Source: Anaerostipes sp. 992a (GTDB lineage Bacteria > Bacillota > Clostridia > Lachnospirales > Lachnospiraceae). Taken from it: DNA of 64,000 nucleotides. Numbering within the stretch: position 1 is the first letter of the stretch; each line of letters opens with the position of its first letter. Where the stretch lies: assembly GCF_001940245.1 (NCBI RefSeq), contig NZ_MJIG01000003.1:1-64000 (forward strand), read 5' to 3'. Shown here piece after piece: positions 16,075-26,500 of the stretch. Made by a program: the position numbers and the translations under genes. The notes beneath the pieces were generated by a model, which saw only the letters and a list, made by a program, of their open reading frames with translations, was not told where the DNA came from and made no database searches.

Positions 16075-17013
16075 ATGATTGTTACAGTAACACTTAATCC
16101 ATCTATGGATAAAACAGGAAATTTAGCGAACTATGAACATGGAGAAACCAATCATATTACAGATGTCATCCGTGATGCAGCAGGTAATGGAATCATTGCT
16201 TCTAAGACGATCAAGGCTTTGGGAAGAAAAGATTCCGTGGCAACAGGATTTTTAGGTGGTATCAATGGAGAAAGAATCAGCCTGATCTTAGATAGTATGG
16301 CAATTCCAAATGACTTTGTAAAGATTGCCGGGGATACCAGAACCAACTTAAAGGTAGTAGAAGACAATGGATTTGTAACAGAGTTTAATGAACCAGGACC
16401 GATCGTTAATGAGTCTGAGATTCAGACATTGACAAATAAGATTTTAGGATATGCCGGTGAAGATACGATATTTGTATTCTCAGGAAGCATTCCAAGAAAC
16501 TGCCCAGACACTATTTATGCGGACCTGATTACAAAAGTAAAAGAAAAGGGATCTAAAGTCGTATTGGATGTTCATGGAGACTTATTAAAGACAAGTATTT
16601 CTGCACAGCCAGATATTATCAAACCGAATAAAAAAGAGATTGAAGATTATTACGATATGGAATTTAGCGTAAGCGAAGAAGGTCTGATCGAGATGGGCAA
16701 ACGTATCGTAAATGAACAGGGAGTTGGTATGGTAGCGATTTCCCGCGGTGCTATGGGAGCTATCTTTATCACAAAGGAAAAGAGTTATATATGCAGAGCT
16801 CTGAAAATCGAAGAAAGACATTCTACAGTAGGAGCTGGTGCAGCTATGGATGCAGCATTTGCACTTGGCTTACAGAATCACTGCTCTTTAGAGGACATGA
16901 TTAAACTGGCTATGGCAATTTCAGCAGGATCTGTTACAACACAGGGAACCAAGCCTGCATCTAAGGATGTTGTAGATGAATTAATGAAGCAAGTAGAGTT
17001 GACTGAAATTTAA
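16075..17013 (+). CDS. PfkB-family protein (1-phosphofructokinase-like) lacking the catalytic Asp
   Basis: 312 aa. The overall pattern is that of 1-phosphofructokinase/tagatose-6-phosphate kinases: VTLNPSMDKT at the N-terminus, EFNEPGP, FSGSIPRNCPD, IIKPNKKEIE and a C-terminal nucleotide site. In active enzymes that site reads GAGD with the Asp as general base. Here it reads GAGAAMD (253-259), with Ala256 in the Asp position. The substrate-side AGGKGINVS segment is changed to AAGNGIIAS. It is probably impaired or a binding/regulatory homologue. It stands alone between its own promoter and terminator, not in a fructose PTS operon. Confidence 0.72.
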   Translation: MIVTVTLNPSMDKTGNLANYEHGETNHITDVIRDAAGNGIIASKTIKALGRKDSVATGFLGGINGERISLILDSMAIPNDFVKIAGDTRTNLKVVEDNGFVTEFNEPGPIVNESEIQTLTNKILGYAGEDTIFVFSGSIPRNCPDTIYADLITKVKEKGSKVVLDVHGDLLKTSISAQPDIIKPNKKEIEDYYDMEFSVSEEGLIEMGKRIVNEQGVGMVAISRGAMGAIFITKEKSYICRALKIEERHSTVGAGAAMDAAFALGLQNHCSLEDMIKLAMAISAGSVTTQGTKPASKDVVDELMKQVELTEI

Positions 17014-17046
17014 GATCGCAAGTATACTCAGTCATACTTTCTGACT

Positions 17047-17088
17047 GAAAAAAGGCTGGCGCGGCATAAGAGTTGCGGCAGTCTTTTT
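17047..17088 (+). terminator. Terminator after the PfkB-like gene
   Basis: AAAAAGGCTGGCGC pairs imperfectly with GCGGCAGTCTTTTT; a T-run follows. Confidence 0.7.
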
Positions 17089-17163
17089 CAAATGCACGCC
17101 TGTAGTGCACCTTTCATTCTTAAATAATAATAAGAGAGTTAAATTTGCTAGAAGGAAAATGAA

Positions 17164-18084
17164 ATGAAACAAAGAATCATATATATGCAGATGTGTTTTT
17201 TGCTCTGTCTGATGCTCATTCATCCGGTATCGGCCGGTCAGAAGCTGGTGATCGAATTAGATCCTGGGCATGGAGGCTACGATGGAGGAGCGACAGCAGA
17301 ATGGTTTGGAGATACGGTTTATGAGAAAAAACTGAATCTGGCTATCGCAAAATACCTGAAAGAAGAGCTGGAAAGTTATGAAGGGGTAGAAGTAAAGATG
17401 ACACGTACAGACGATACATATGTGTCTTTAGATGCTCGTACAGATAAGGTAGAAAAGGATGAAGCAGATGTGATGATCAGTCTTCATAATAATGCTTCTG
17501 GAGCAATTTCTGATTATGACAATGGATGTACAGTATTGACCTCTCATGGCCGATATAAAGAGAAACTGGCTCAAGAGGGAATGAAATTGGGAAGCCAGAT
17601 TTTAGAAGAACTGTCCTCTGTAGGACCTGAGAATCAGGGGATTTTGCAGCGAACATCGGAAACAGGTACCACTTATAAGAATGGAGAACTGGCAGACTAT
17701 TATCATATTATCAAAAAGGGAGTAGAAGGGGATTATACAGCCATTATTGTTGAACATGCCTTTGTGGACCATGGGGTGGATTATAAACAATATCTAAGGA
17801 CAGATGGAGCTCTTAAGAGGCTTGCGGTGGCAGATGCCAAGGGAATTGCCAGATATTATGGACTCCATAAAAAAGGAGAAAGTGCCATGGAGCCTTTGGT
17901 CAATGTGAAAGAAAAGATTACATTGGTGAGTAATTCCAATAGAACAGGGAGTCAGATTAGCTATGAGACCTTCTATAAGACCGAATCCGACGCTGATACG
18001 GAAGGTGGATATTCCGGTGAGCAGGAGAAGGGAATCTTCTCTACTTTAAAATCGTTATGGAAGAGATTTCTTGGCGGAAATTAA
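17164..18084 (+). CDS. Secreted N-acetylmuramoyl-L-alanine amidase (Amidase_3)
   Basis: 306 aa. A signal peptide (about 1-24, cleavage near VSAG) is followed by a zinc amidase domain to about residue 240. Zinc ligands are in DPGHGG and SLHNN, with a Glu in YEKKLNLAIA. The catalytic Glu is in IIVEHAF. The enzyme cuts the amide bond between muramic acid and the stem peptide. A low-complexity tail of about 65 residues ends in a basic KSLWKRFLGG. No cell-wall-binding domain is seen. Possible roles are cell separation or sporulation-related wall turnover. Confidence 0.9.
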   Translation: MKQRIIYMQMCFLLCLMLIHPVSAGQKLVIELDPGHGGYDGGATAEWFGDTVYEKKLNLAIAKYLKEELESYEGVEVKMTRTDDTYVSLDARTDKVEKDEADVMISLHNNASGAISDYDNGCTVLTSHGRYKEKLAQEGMKLGSQILEELSSVGPENQGILQRTSETGTTYKNGELADYYHIIKKGVEGDYTAIIVEHAFVDHGVDYKQYLRTDGALKRLAVADAKGIARYYGLHKKGESAMEPLVNVKEKITLVSNSNRTGSQISYETFYKTESDADTEGGYSGEQEKGIFSTLKSLWKRFLGGN

Positions 18085-18126
18085 AAAAGCTGCTGATTGA
18101 AAGAAATTTTCAATCAGTAGCTTTTT
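18084..18126. terminator. Bidirectional terminator between amidase and leuA
   Basis: Stem of about 18 bp (AAAAAGCTGCTGATTGAAA with TTTCAATCAGTAGCTTTTT), A-rich left and T-rich right, between two converging genes. Confidence 0.88.
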
Positions 18127-18128
18127 CA

Positions 18129-18143
18129 TTACATAAGAAATTC
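18129..18143. repeat. Half copy of the small dispersed repeat
   Basis: TTACATAAGAAATTC matches one arm of the palindromes at 8199, 19857 and 54389. The second arm is not present. Confidence 0.3.
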
Positions 18144-18152
18144 TTTTGGGGA

Positions 18153-19814
18153 TTATGCTAATGCACGGTTTACTGCACTGAACAATGCGAGAGCAGAAGC
18201 ATCGATGATATCGGAATGAACTCCTGCACCCCAAAAGATTCTTCCATCAGGAAGCTGAAGCTGTACATAAGCACATGCCTTTGAATTGGATCCTACAGTC
18301 AGGGAGTGTTCTTTATAGTCTAAGATCTTATAATCTAAGACATTATGGCGTTTTAATGCGTTGCTGATCGCATCCAGACGACCATTTCCTTTGCCATGAT
18401 ATACCTTCATAATACCTTCACGACCTAAGGTCAGTTCGGTTTCAATTCCACCATTTTTCTGAGCAAAATGAACTTCCACCAATTTAATCGTTGTTGCAAT
18501 ATTTACATATTTCTCAGTAAAGATAGAAAGAATTTCTTTTGGAAGAAGTTCTTTATGCTGGTGATCAGAAATTCCTTTTACGGTATATCCAACGTCCTCA
18601 CGCATTTTGGATGGGATGCGATAACCGAAGTTTTCTTCCAGAATATAAGCAACCCCACCTTTACCAGACTGGCTGTTGATACGGATGACATCTCCTTCGT
18701 ATTCACGGCCAATATCGTGTGGGTCAATGGCAAGATATGGAACGTTCCAATGATTTGGATCTTTTGATTCTCTCCACTTCATACCTTTTGCAATAGCATC
18801 CTGATGAGAACCGGAAAATGCTGCAAATACCAGTTTTCCAGCGTAAGGAGCTCTTTCATATACATGCATTCTTGTCAGGCGTTCATAAGCTTCTGTGATT
18901 TCAGGAAGGTTTTCGAAATTTAATTTAGGATCGACTCCATGAGCGTACATATTCAAAGCCAATGTAACGATATCGACGTTACCAGTACGTTCTCCGTTTC
19001 CAAATAAAGTACCTTCTACACGGTCAGCACCAGCTAAAACAGCCAGTTCCGTATCTGCAACACCACATCCTCGGTCATTGTGAGGATGAACGGAAAGGAT
19101 GACATTCTCACGATTATGCATATGCTTGCTCATGTATTCAATCTGGCAGGCGTATACATGGGACATGGAATGCTGTACAGTAACGGGAAGGTTGATGATT
19201 ACTTTCCAGTCAGGACGAGGCTGCCAGATATCGATGACAGCGTTACATACTTCCAATGCATATTCCATTTCTGTTCCGGTAAAGCTTTCTGGAGAGTATT
19301 CAAATAAAAAGTTTCCATTGGTTTCTTCTGCTAATTCTTTTAATAAAATTGCTCCGTCTTTTGCAATCTGTAAGATTTCTTCTTTTGATTTTTTAAATAC
19401 CTGTTCTCTTTGTGCAACAGAAGTAGAGTTGTATACATGAACAACTGCTTTTTTGCATCCTTCCAAAGCAGCAAAGGTCTTGCGGATAATGTGCTCTCTT
19501 GCCTGAGTCAATACCTGAATGGTTACATCGTCTGGTATTAAGTTTTGTTCGATCAATGCGCGTAAGAAATCATATTCTGTTTCAGAGGCAGCAGGGAATC
19601 CTACTTCGATTTCTTTAAATCCAACCTGTACTAAATATTTAAAAAATTCAATTTTTTCATCCAAGCTCATTGGAATGATCAAAGCCTGGTTACCATCTCG
19701 TAAGTCAACGCTACACCATGTTGGAGGTTGCGTAATATATTCCTTTTTCACCCAATCATAACAATCTTCTGGTGGCATAAAATAAGCTCTTTCATATTTT
19801 GCTGCATTTTTCAT
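18153..19814 (-). CDS. leuA: 2-isopropylmalate synthase
   Basis: 553 aa, the length of the LeuA type II group. It condenses acetyl-CoA with 2-ketoisovalerate, the first step of leucine synthesis. The metal-binding DLRDGNQAL at the N-terminus, HPHNDRG, and EGTLFGNGERTGN mark the catalytic barrel. A C-terminal LeuA allosteric (leucine-binding) domain covers about 430-553. It stands alone behind a leucine T-box leader, so it is controlled by uncharged tRNA-Leu. Confidence 0.95.
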   Translation of the reverse strand: MKNAAKYERAYFMPPEDCYDWVKKEYITQPPTWCSVDLRDGNQALIIPMSLDEKIEFFKYLVQVGFKEIEVGFPAASETEYDFLRALIEQNLIPDDVTIQVLTQAREHIIRKTFAALEGCKKAVVHVYNSTSVAQREQVFKKSKEEILQIAKDGAILLKELAEETNGNFLFEYSPESFTGTEMEYALEVCNAVIDIWQPRPDWKVIINLPVTVQHSMSHVYACQIEYMSKHMHNRENVILSVHPHNDRGCGVADTELAVLAGADRVEGTLFGNGERTGNVDIVTLALNMYAHGVDPKLNFENLPEITEAYERLTRMHVYERAPYAGKLVFAAFSGSHQDAIAKGMKWRESKDPNHWNVPYLAIDPHDIGREYEGDVIRINSQSGKGGVAYILEENFGYRIPSKMREDVGYTVKGISDHQHKELLPKEILSIFTEKYVNIATTIKLVEVHFAQKNGGIETELTLGREGIMKVYHGKGNGRLDAISNALKRHNVLDYKILDYKEHSLTVGSNSKACAYVQLQLPDGRIFWGAGVHSDIIDASALALFSAVNRALA

Positions 19815-19856
19815 TTCTTCAATTCCTTTCTAAAAATCTTACACGGAGTTTTTTTA

Positions 19857-19896
19857 TTTTATATAGAAAATTCAGGGAATTTCTTATGCAATAAAA
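19857..19896. repeat. Small dispersed palindromic repeat, copy b
   Basis: Imperfect palindrome TTATATAGAAAATTC / GAATTTCTTATGCAA in the leuA leader, just downstream of the T-box terminator on the leuA transcript. Related to copies at 8199 and 54389. Confidence 0.45.
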
Positions 19897-20180
19897 AAAC
19901 CTTCGTCTCTATATAAATAAGAGACGAAGGATAAAATATCTTCCGTGGTACCACTCTAATTCACACATAAATCATATGTATGCACTCTTCTCGATACGAA
20001 CTGTAAAGTTTTATATCTCTCTGTCAGATAACGGTCAGCATCCGGCTCCACCTACTATTAGTTCAGCGAGCTACTCAAAGGCGAGTTCAAATTTCTCTCA
20101 TAACTGCTTCACACCGACCAGCAGCTCTCTGGGTAATCAAAAAATTCTACTATTCCTTATCAACGTATTTGGTTTATATG
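19892..20180 (-). promoter_or_regulatory. T-box leader of leuA, specifier CUC (Leu)
   Basis: Read on the minus strand. Stem I has the AGAGAGCTGCTGG and GGTGTGAA elements. The specifier loop GAACTCGCC puts the codon CUC (Leu) at 20085-20083. The T-box bulge lies in GAGTGGTACCACGG (19957-19943). The terminator ATCCTTCGTCTC / GAGACGAAGG plus T-run is at 19930-19892. Uncharged tRNA-Leu should stabilise the antiterminator and switch leuA on. Confidence 0.93.
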
Positions 20181-20187
20181 TAATGTC

Positions 20188-20216
20188 ACTTTATCACAAA
20201 TTGTATTTTGTGTCAA
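20188..20216 (-). promoter_or_regulatory. Sigma-A promoter of the leuA T-box transcript
   Basis: On the minus strand: TTGACA (20216-20211), 17-base spacer, TAAAGT (20193-20188). Confidence 0.75.
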
Positions 20217-20342
20217 CCATTTATCTGCTGGAACAGTATTTTGGCATATTTTTTTGCACTGCCATTGTGAGAGTGGCAATTTTGTTATAAAATAAAATAG
20301 AATATTTCTACAATAGGAAAAAGAGAAGAAGAGGTGAAAAAA

Positions 20343-21917
20343 TTGAAAAATGCATTGCAGATTGTCCAGGAGAGAAAGTGGCTTCCGATTACGATGATCT
20401 TTAATGGAATTCTGGTAGGAGTTGCATCGGCAGCAGTAACGGTATTTTATCGCTTTATGTTAAAGCATGCGGAAAATATTCTATTTAATGTGATTGGTTT
20501 TACAAAAGGAAACATCGCATATATGATACTATGGGGCGTATGTTTGATGATACTTGCTTTTTTTGTATCGAAGCTGGTAGCCTGGGAAGGTATGTGCTCT
20601 GGAAGTGGAATCCCACAGGTACAGGGAGAGCTAAAGGGATATTTTGATGTTAATTGGTGGAAGCTTTTAGTATCGAAAATAGTAGGAGGAACACTTTGTA
20701 TCATTGGGGGACTTTCTCTTGGAAGAGAGGGACCATCGGTTCAGCTTGGTGCCATGGCTGGAAAGGGTCTGGCAAAGCTGACGAAACAGAATAAGACAAA
20801 GGAAAGGTATATGATTACCTGCGGAGCAGGGGCAGGCCTTGCGGCAGCGTTTAATGCACCCATTGCGGGAGTTGTCTTTGCACTGGAAGAGATTCAGAAG
20901 AATTTTAATACTTCTATGCTTGTGTGTATTCTGGCGGGTTGTGTAACGTCAGATTTTTTATCCAAGAACGCATTCGGTTTAAGTCCGGTGTTTCGCTTTC
21001 ATGTTCCAGATGTGATTCCATTAAGATATTATGGATATCTGGTGATTCTCGGGGTGATTCTTGGATTGTTGGGTGTACTTTATAGCACATTGTTATTAAA
21101 GGGACAGGATTGTTATGGAGCCTTGCATAAGATCAGACCAGAGATAAGGATGATGATTCCATTTTTATGTGCAGGTGTATTGGCCTATGTGCTGCCTCAG
21201 GTGCTTGGAGGCGGTCATGCTATGATCGAACTGGTTACGGAAGAATGTCCGGCAATCAGCGTACTGCTTCTTTTATTGATCGTAAAGAGCCTGTTCTCTT
21301 CTATTAGCTTTGGATCCAGTGCACCAGGAGGGATCTTTTTTCCACTGTTGATCGCAGGTGCTTATGTAGGAGCTATATTTGGCAGCTTTGTCTGTGAGAA
21401 TTTTGCGATTACGCCAGTTTATATTTCCAGCTTTATTATTTTGGGAATGGCGGGATTCTTTACCTCCATTGTACGGGCACCAATTACTGGAATTATCCTG
21501 ATCGCTGAGATGACGGGTGGATTTGAGCATCTGCTGCCATTGGCAGTAGTCAGCATCACTTCTTATATGATCGCACATATTTCTGGAGTGGCACCTATTT
21601 ATGAGAGTCTGCTTGGAAGGAATATTGCCAAGCAGAAAAAGGAGAATGATGAGGAAGGAGAAGGAACGGTGGTTCTGACCTTTATCGTTGGAAGTCAGTC
21701 AATGGCATGTGATGAGGTTGTGTCTGATCTGCCGTGGCCAGAACACAGCATTATTGCAGGAATTCGAAGAGGAAAGAATCAGTTTGTAGCAAAAGGAGAT
21801 ACGAGAATACGAAGTGGTGATATGCTTTTGGTTCTTGCAGAAAAGGAATATCTTCAGATGATCGTGGATGCATATCAGATTATCAGTGGTGAGGTAGAGG
21901 TGGAAGCACCTCTGTAA
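20343..21917 (+). CDS. ClC-family chloride transporter with RCK-C domain
   Basis: 524 aa from TTG 20343, which stands 5 bases behind a strong GAGGTGA site; GTG 20334 in the same frame overlaps that site and is less likely. The ClC core has GSGIPQVQG, GREGPSVQLG and GGIFFPLLIAG. The gating Glu in GREGP is kept, which in the family means Cl-/H+ exchange rather than a channel. The C-terminus (about 440-515) is a TrkA-C/RCK-C ligand-binding domain. Possible roles are acid resistance or charge balance. Confidence 0.9.
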   Translation: MKNALQIVQERKWLPITMIFNGILVGVASAAVTVFYRFMLKHAENILFNVIGFTKGNIAYMILWGVCLMILAFFVSKLVAWEGMCSGSGIPQVQGELKGYFDVNWWKLLVSKIVGGTLCIIGGLSLGREGPSVQLGAMAGKGLAKLTKQNKTKERYMITCGAGAGLAAAFNAPIAGVVFALEEIQKNFNTSMLVCILAGCVTSDFLSKNAFGLSPVFRFHVPDVIPLRYYGYLVILGVILGLLGVLYSTLLLKGQDCYGALHKIRPEIRMMIPFLCAGVLAYVLPQVLGGGHAMIELVTEECPAISVLLLLLIVKSLFSSISFGSSAPGGIFFPLLIAGAYVGAIFGSFVCENFAITPVYISSFIILGMAGFFTSIVRAPITGIILIAEMTGGFEHLLPLAVVSITSYMIAHISGVAPIYESLLGRNIAKQKKENDEEGEGTVVLTFIVGSQSMACDEVVSDLPWPEHSIIAGIRRGKNQFVAKGDTRIRSGDMLLVLAEKEYLQMIVDAYQIISGEVEVEAPL

Positions 21918-21951
21918 ATAAACAGGAAAATGAAAAATGGGAGGGAGCCGT

Positions 21952-22323
21952 ATGTTTTTTCGGAAAAGAGAAAAAAGCCAACAACAAAAGGAAAAGGAAG
22001 ACCGGGTTATGTGGATTCATGAGCATGCTTCTTATATGTCTTATGTGGATGAAGTACATGTAGGAAACAAGGAAATCTACATAGAAGGTCCTCATGTAAA
22101 GGGCATCGAGAGACCAGAGGAGGAAGTTCTTCTTTTGGATTGTAATGGAGAAGAGATAGGGAGGCTTCTGATTAAGAGCTGGGAAACAAAAAAGCAGGGA
22201 ACCTTTTTGGGAAGTGTGAATACAGGAGAATATCTGATGATGACAGGAGACTTGATCAGTGGGGAGCGATTAGAGCTCTATCGGGCTTCTATGGTCGTAA
22301 ATTACGATATTTTTTCATCATAA
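21952..22323 (+). CDS. Hypothetical protein
   Basis: 123 aa from ATG 21952, preceded by GGGAGGGAG. It starts with a basic, Gln/Lys-rich segment (RKREKSQQQKEKE), then a soluble, mostly beta-strand region of about 95 residues. No signal peptide, membrane helix or known motif was recognised. It lies 34 bases after the ClC gene and may be co-transcribed with it. Confidence 0.6.
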   Translation: MFFRKREKSQQQKEKEDRVMWIHEHASYMSYVDEVHVGNKEIYIEGPHVKGIERPEEEVLLLDCNGEEIGRLLIKSWETKKQGTFLGSVNTGEYLMMTGDLISGERLELYRASMVVNYDIFSS

Positions 22324-22377
22324 TTTTTAATTTTTCGGAAATACTAGCATTGTAATTAATAAAAAAGGAGATGCAGT

Positions 22378-22881
22378 ATGAAAAAGTTAAAAAAATGGCT
22401 GCTTTGCTTTGGTATGATTCTGTCTATGACAATGATCGCAGCAGGCTGCGGCAATATGGACGGTAATCGTACAGCAGATGAGAGTGGCACACAGAACACC
22501 AATTCCAGCAACAATACAGGGAATAACCTGGCGGATGACGTAGAAGACGGTATTGAAGATGGGGTGAATGATGTGGGAGAAGGCGTAGATGACCTGACAG
22601 GGGATGCTGATAACAGAAGTTATGATTACGGAGACTACGACGATGCACATGATTACCTCATGAACCGTTTGAATGCTGATAATAGCAATCGAAAATACGA
22701 AGTCCGAAAGAAAGAGCGTTCTACAACAGAATATAAGGATGGTCAGAAAGGCTATCATTATGAAATCTATGACATGACTGATGGCGGAAATGGGAAAAAA
22801 TATGGTGATTTCTATGTAGATCAGGATACGGGAAAGATTTATCGGAAGAATGCAAATACCAATAAGATAGAAGAATATTAG
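22378..22881 (+). CDS. Hypothetical lipoprotein
   Basis: 167 aa. The signal peptide ends in a lipobox (MIAAGCG, Cys at about 24), so the mature protein should be lipid-anchored outside the membrane. An acidic Asn/Asp/Gly-rich linker (about 27-80) follows. The C-terminal region of about 85 residues contains KERSTTEYKDGQKGYHYEIY and FYVDQDTGKIYRK, similar in style to small beta-rich extracellular repeats. The family was not recognised. The ribosome site AAGGAGATG precedes the start. Confidence 0.75.
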   Translation: MKKLKKWLLCFGMILSMTMIAAGCGNMDGNRTADESGTQNTNSSNNTGNNLADDVEDGIEDGVNDVGEGVDDLTGDADNRSYDYGDYDDAHDYLMNRLNADNSNRKYEVRKKERSTTEYKDGQKGYHYEIYDMTDGGNGKKYGDFYVDQDTGKIYRKNANTNKIEEY

Positions 22882-22889
22882 CAAAAAGA

Positions 22890-22938
22890 AATTGAAGGAA
22901 GCAGTGATGAGATTACTTACTTCCTTCGATTTTTTTTG
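22890..22938. terminator. Terminator between the lipoprotein gene and a converging gene
   Basis: ATTGAAGGAAG pairs with CTTCCTTCGAT and is followed by eight T. Confidence 0.85.
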
Positions 22939-22954
22939 AATAGGAAATTTCTTT

Positions 22955-23392
22955 TTATGGTTCTGCCTTTTTTAATGCATTTTTAATAGCCTGCTTTAGG
23001 ATGGTGTTGGTGTATTGACTATCATCTTCAAAGGTCAGCTCATCAATGGAGGAAATAGAGGAGAGCTGTTCATTAATAGAAGCGACGGATGGTTCGATGA
23101 GAGGATACATGGTTTTGATGGAATCATCCAATTGCTCTAAACTGACAGATTTGATTTTTTTGCTGTCCACGGTGACCTGAACATCCAGCGTATTGTCACC
23201 CAGCTGGATGGTGGAGGTATAGACTCCAGGTATGTAATTCATGGTTTCCTCTGCATCCATATTTGTTTTCTTTTCTTTTGGCAAGAACATAAAAATCAGA
23301 AGAAGAATCAAAAGGATTCCCAGCAGCAGGAAAATTCCGGTATAGATCAACTCTTTTGCTTTAAAAACAACAACTTTTGTATTAGAACTCAT
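22955..23392 (-). CDS. Membrane-anchored protein with FMN-binding-like fold but no flavin motif
   Basis: 145 aa. A membrane helix at about 17-38 is followed by an external domain: IPGVYTSTIQLGDNTLDVQVTV, then KIKSVSLEQ and a final helix YTNTILKQAIKNALKKA. The order of elements resembles the periplasmic FMN-binding domain, but the flavin-attachment motif (S/T-G-A-T) is replaced by DDSQYT. Function is unknown. It is divergent from addB; its upstream AGGAGG site is clear. Confidence 0.55.
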   Translation of the reverse strand: MSSNTKVVVFKAKELIYTGIFLLLGILLILLLIFMFLPKEKKTNMDAEETMNYIPGVYTSTIQLGDNTLDVQVTVDSKKIKSVSLEQLDDSIKTMYPLIEPSVASINEQLSSISSIDELTFEDDSQYTNTILKQAIKNALKKAEP

Positions 23393-23513
23393 ATTATCCT
23401 CCTAATGTTTTCTAATAGAATATATGCAGGAAAAATATTTTTAGAACTGCAAAACTATGCTAGAATACTAAAATAAGAGAATGATTATTTTAAGATTAGA
23501 AAAGGAAATGAAT

Positions 23514-26500
23514 ATGTCTTTACAATTTATTATAGGAAGAAGTGGCAGTGGAAAGACCCATTATATGTATGAAAATCTGATGAAAGCGTCCACGGAGCAT
23601 GAGGAACAGGAATTCTTCTTCATTGTTCCAGAGCAGTATACCCTGCAGACACAAAAGGATGTAGTAGAAAAGCATCCTTGTCATGGGACGATGAATATTG
23701 ATATTGTCAGCTTTCCACGTCTTGCTTACCGTATCTTTGAGGAATTGTCATATTTTCCGGAGGCTGTGCTGGAGGATATGGGAAAGAGGATGGTTCTTAG
23801 AAAGATTTTGGAAGAACAAAAGGGAGAGCTTAAGATTTTTGGCAGCAGTATTAGGAAGCAGGGATTCATTGAAAACATGAAATCCATTGTTTCGGAGTTC
23901 TATCAATATCAGGTTCACCCAGAGGAGCTAAAGAAGGTTCAGGAGAAGGAAACAGGAAATCTAAACTATAAATTGCAGGATTTGATTTTGATCAGAGAGG
24001 AATTTCAGAAATTTTTAGAAGGAAAGGGAATTGTGGCAGAACAGCTGTTGGAAGTACTGGCATCAAAGATTTCAGAATCGGAAAAAATCAGGGACAGTAT
24101 CATTTATATCGATGGATTTACTGGGTTTACACCGATTCAAAATCAGCTGATCGGGGTTCTTCTTACCTTAGCAAAGAAGGTGGTGATTTCCATTACGGCA
24201 GATAGCTGGATGGAGGATCGGCGCTTTGTCAAAGAATACGAATTATTCTCCATTTCTTCCCATGCGATTTATAAGATCAAAGAAATGGCCAGGGAAAAGG
24301 GCATTGAAATTCTGCCTACCATCCGTATGACGGAAGAAAAAAGGCATCTGGGGGAAGAGAAGGAGGATTTAAAGGCACTGGAAGCAGGGATTTTTCGTTA
24401 TCCGGTCAAAGCATACGATGGAAAAGTAAAGAATGTAACGTTATTTGCAGGAAGAGACAGACTTTTGGAAGTTCGGACCATATGTGAGCAGATTGCCTGG
24501 TATGTAAGAAAGAAAGGATACCGATATCGGGATATTGGAGTGATCGTGGGAGATATGGAGGGTTATAGCTCCCATTTTGAGCAGTGTTTTTTAGAACTTA
24601 AGATTCCGTTTTTCATGGACCATAAAAAAAGCATCCTGAACAATCCATGTGTAGAGACCATTCGGGGAATCTTTCAGATTGGGGAAGAGAATTTTTCGTA
24701 TGAAAGCGTCTTTCGCTATTTGAAAGCGGGGATGAGTGGTCTTAGTTTTGCACAGGTGGATCATCTGGAAAATTACGTGTTGGCACGGGGGATCAAAAAC
24801 AAAAGACGATGGATGGAGCCATTTGTAACCCCGCTAAAGGGTCAGACAGAAGAAAGCCTGCGGTTTTTGAATGAAAGCAGGGAGCTTTTCTTAGAAGAAG
24901 TACAGGATTTTTATCGGGCGTGCAAGAAAAAGAACCGTACAGTGCAAGATCATATGATTGCATTATATGGATTTTTAAGAAAGCTGAAAGTGGAAGAAAA
25001 GATGGAAGTCATGGCAGATGGATTTGCGGCAGAAGAAAATTATACGATGGAGCGAACCTATCGACAGATTTATCCTTATGTCATAGAGCTTATGGATAAA
25101 ATGGTAGAGATTCTTGGTGAAGAAGTCATGACGGTGAAAGAAGTCAAGAATATTTTAGAAACCGGATTGGAGGAAATGACAGTTGGGGTAATTCCTCCAA
25201 GTATGGATCAGGTAGTAGTAGGAGATCTTACCAGAACCCGATTAAATGAAGTAAAGGTGTTGTTTTTTGCAGGAATGAACGAGGGCAGTATTCCGAAGCC
25301 GGTAGATGGCAATGGAATATTAAATGATTATGAGAGGGAGAAGCTGGCCGAAGATGGAATTACTCTGGCAGAGACCATGATACAGGCAGCATATACGGAG
25401 CAGTTCTATCTGTATCTGGCTGTTTCCAAGCCGACAAAGCATCTGTATCTTTCTTATGCCACGGTTTCTGATGATGGAGCTTCGCTGCGACCATCCTATT
25501 TTATTCAGAGAATTGAGAAGGTGCTTCCCAATCTTACGCTAACGGAGTTGCATCCGCAGGGGTATTATACCAGAGATTATGAAAAGCATACTTTTATTGC
25601 AGGTCTTAGGGAAGAAATTGCAGGAAAGGATGGGGGAGCATGGAAGGAAATCGGAAATGTGTTGATGGATACAGAGGATATTCTTCCTTATCTGGATGCA
25701 GGATGCTATGACAATCAGGAGGAGAACCTGTCCAAAGAGGCAGCGAAGGCAGTATATGGGGAAATTCTGCAAAACAGCGTCAGCAGACTGGAACAGTTTG
25801 AAGCATGCGCATATGCCCATTTCTTAAGGTATGGCCTTTTGTTAGAGCCAAGACAGGAATTTAAGATCAAGCCGGTGGATCTGGGAAATGTCTTTCATCG
25901 TTCTCTGGAGCTGGTTTCGAAAAGGATTCAGGTTACGTATGAAGACTGGAAAGAGATTGATGAAAAGGAGCAGGAGATTCTGACCAATGATGCAGTAGAA
26001 AAAGCAGTGCTAGAATGGAACGAAGAGCTGTTAAACAGCAGCCATCGAAATCAGTATGTGATCGAGATCATTAGAAGAATGACCAGAAGAACTGTGTGGG
26101 CCTTGGTAAAACATCTGGAAAACAGTGATTTTAAACCATATGCATTTGAGATTTCTTTTTCATCATATGAGAATTTAAATGCTGCAAAATTGTCATTAGA
26201 GGATGGCGTAAAGATGCACCTGCGGGGAAAGATTGATCGAGTGGACCGTTTTGAGGATGAAGATGGTATTTATCTAAAGGTGATCGATTATAAATCCGGA
26301 TATGCGAAATTTGACCTGACCAATCTCTATTATGGCCTTCAGATGCAGCTGGTATTGTATATGAATGCAGTCTTGGAGATTGAGGAGAAGAAGGCCAATG
26401 GAAAACCGGTAATTCCCGCTGGAATGTTTTACTATTCGTTAAAAGATCCATTGATTGACTGGGAAAAGGATCAAGATGTGGAGGAACAGATCTTGCGAAA

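Noticed and set aside
22387-22884. 165-codon minus-strand frame opposite the lipoprotein gene
   Set aside because: The plus-strand gene has a signal peptide, lipobox, ribosome site and terminator; the opposite frame has none of these.
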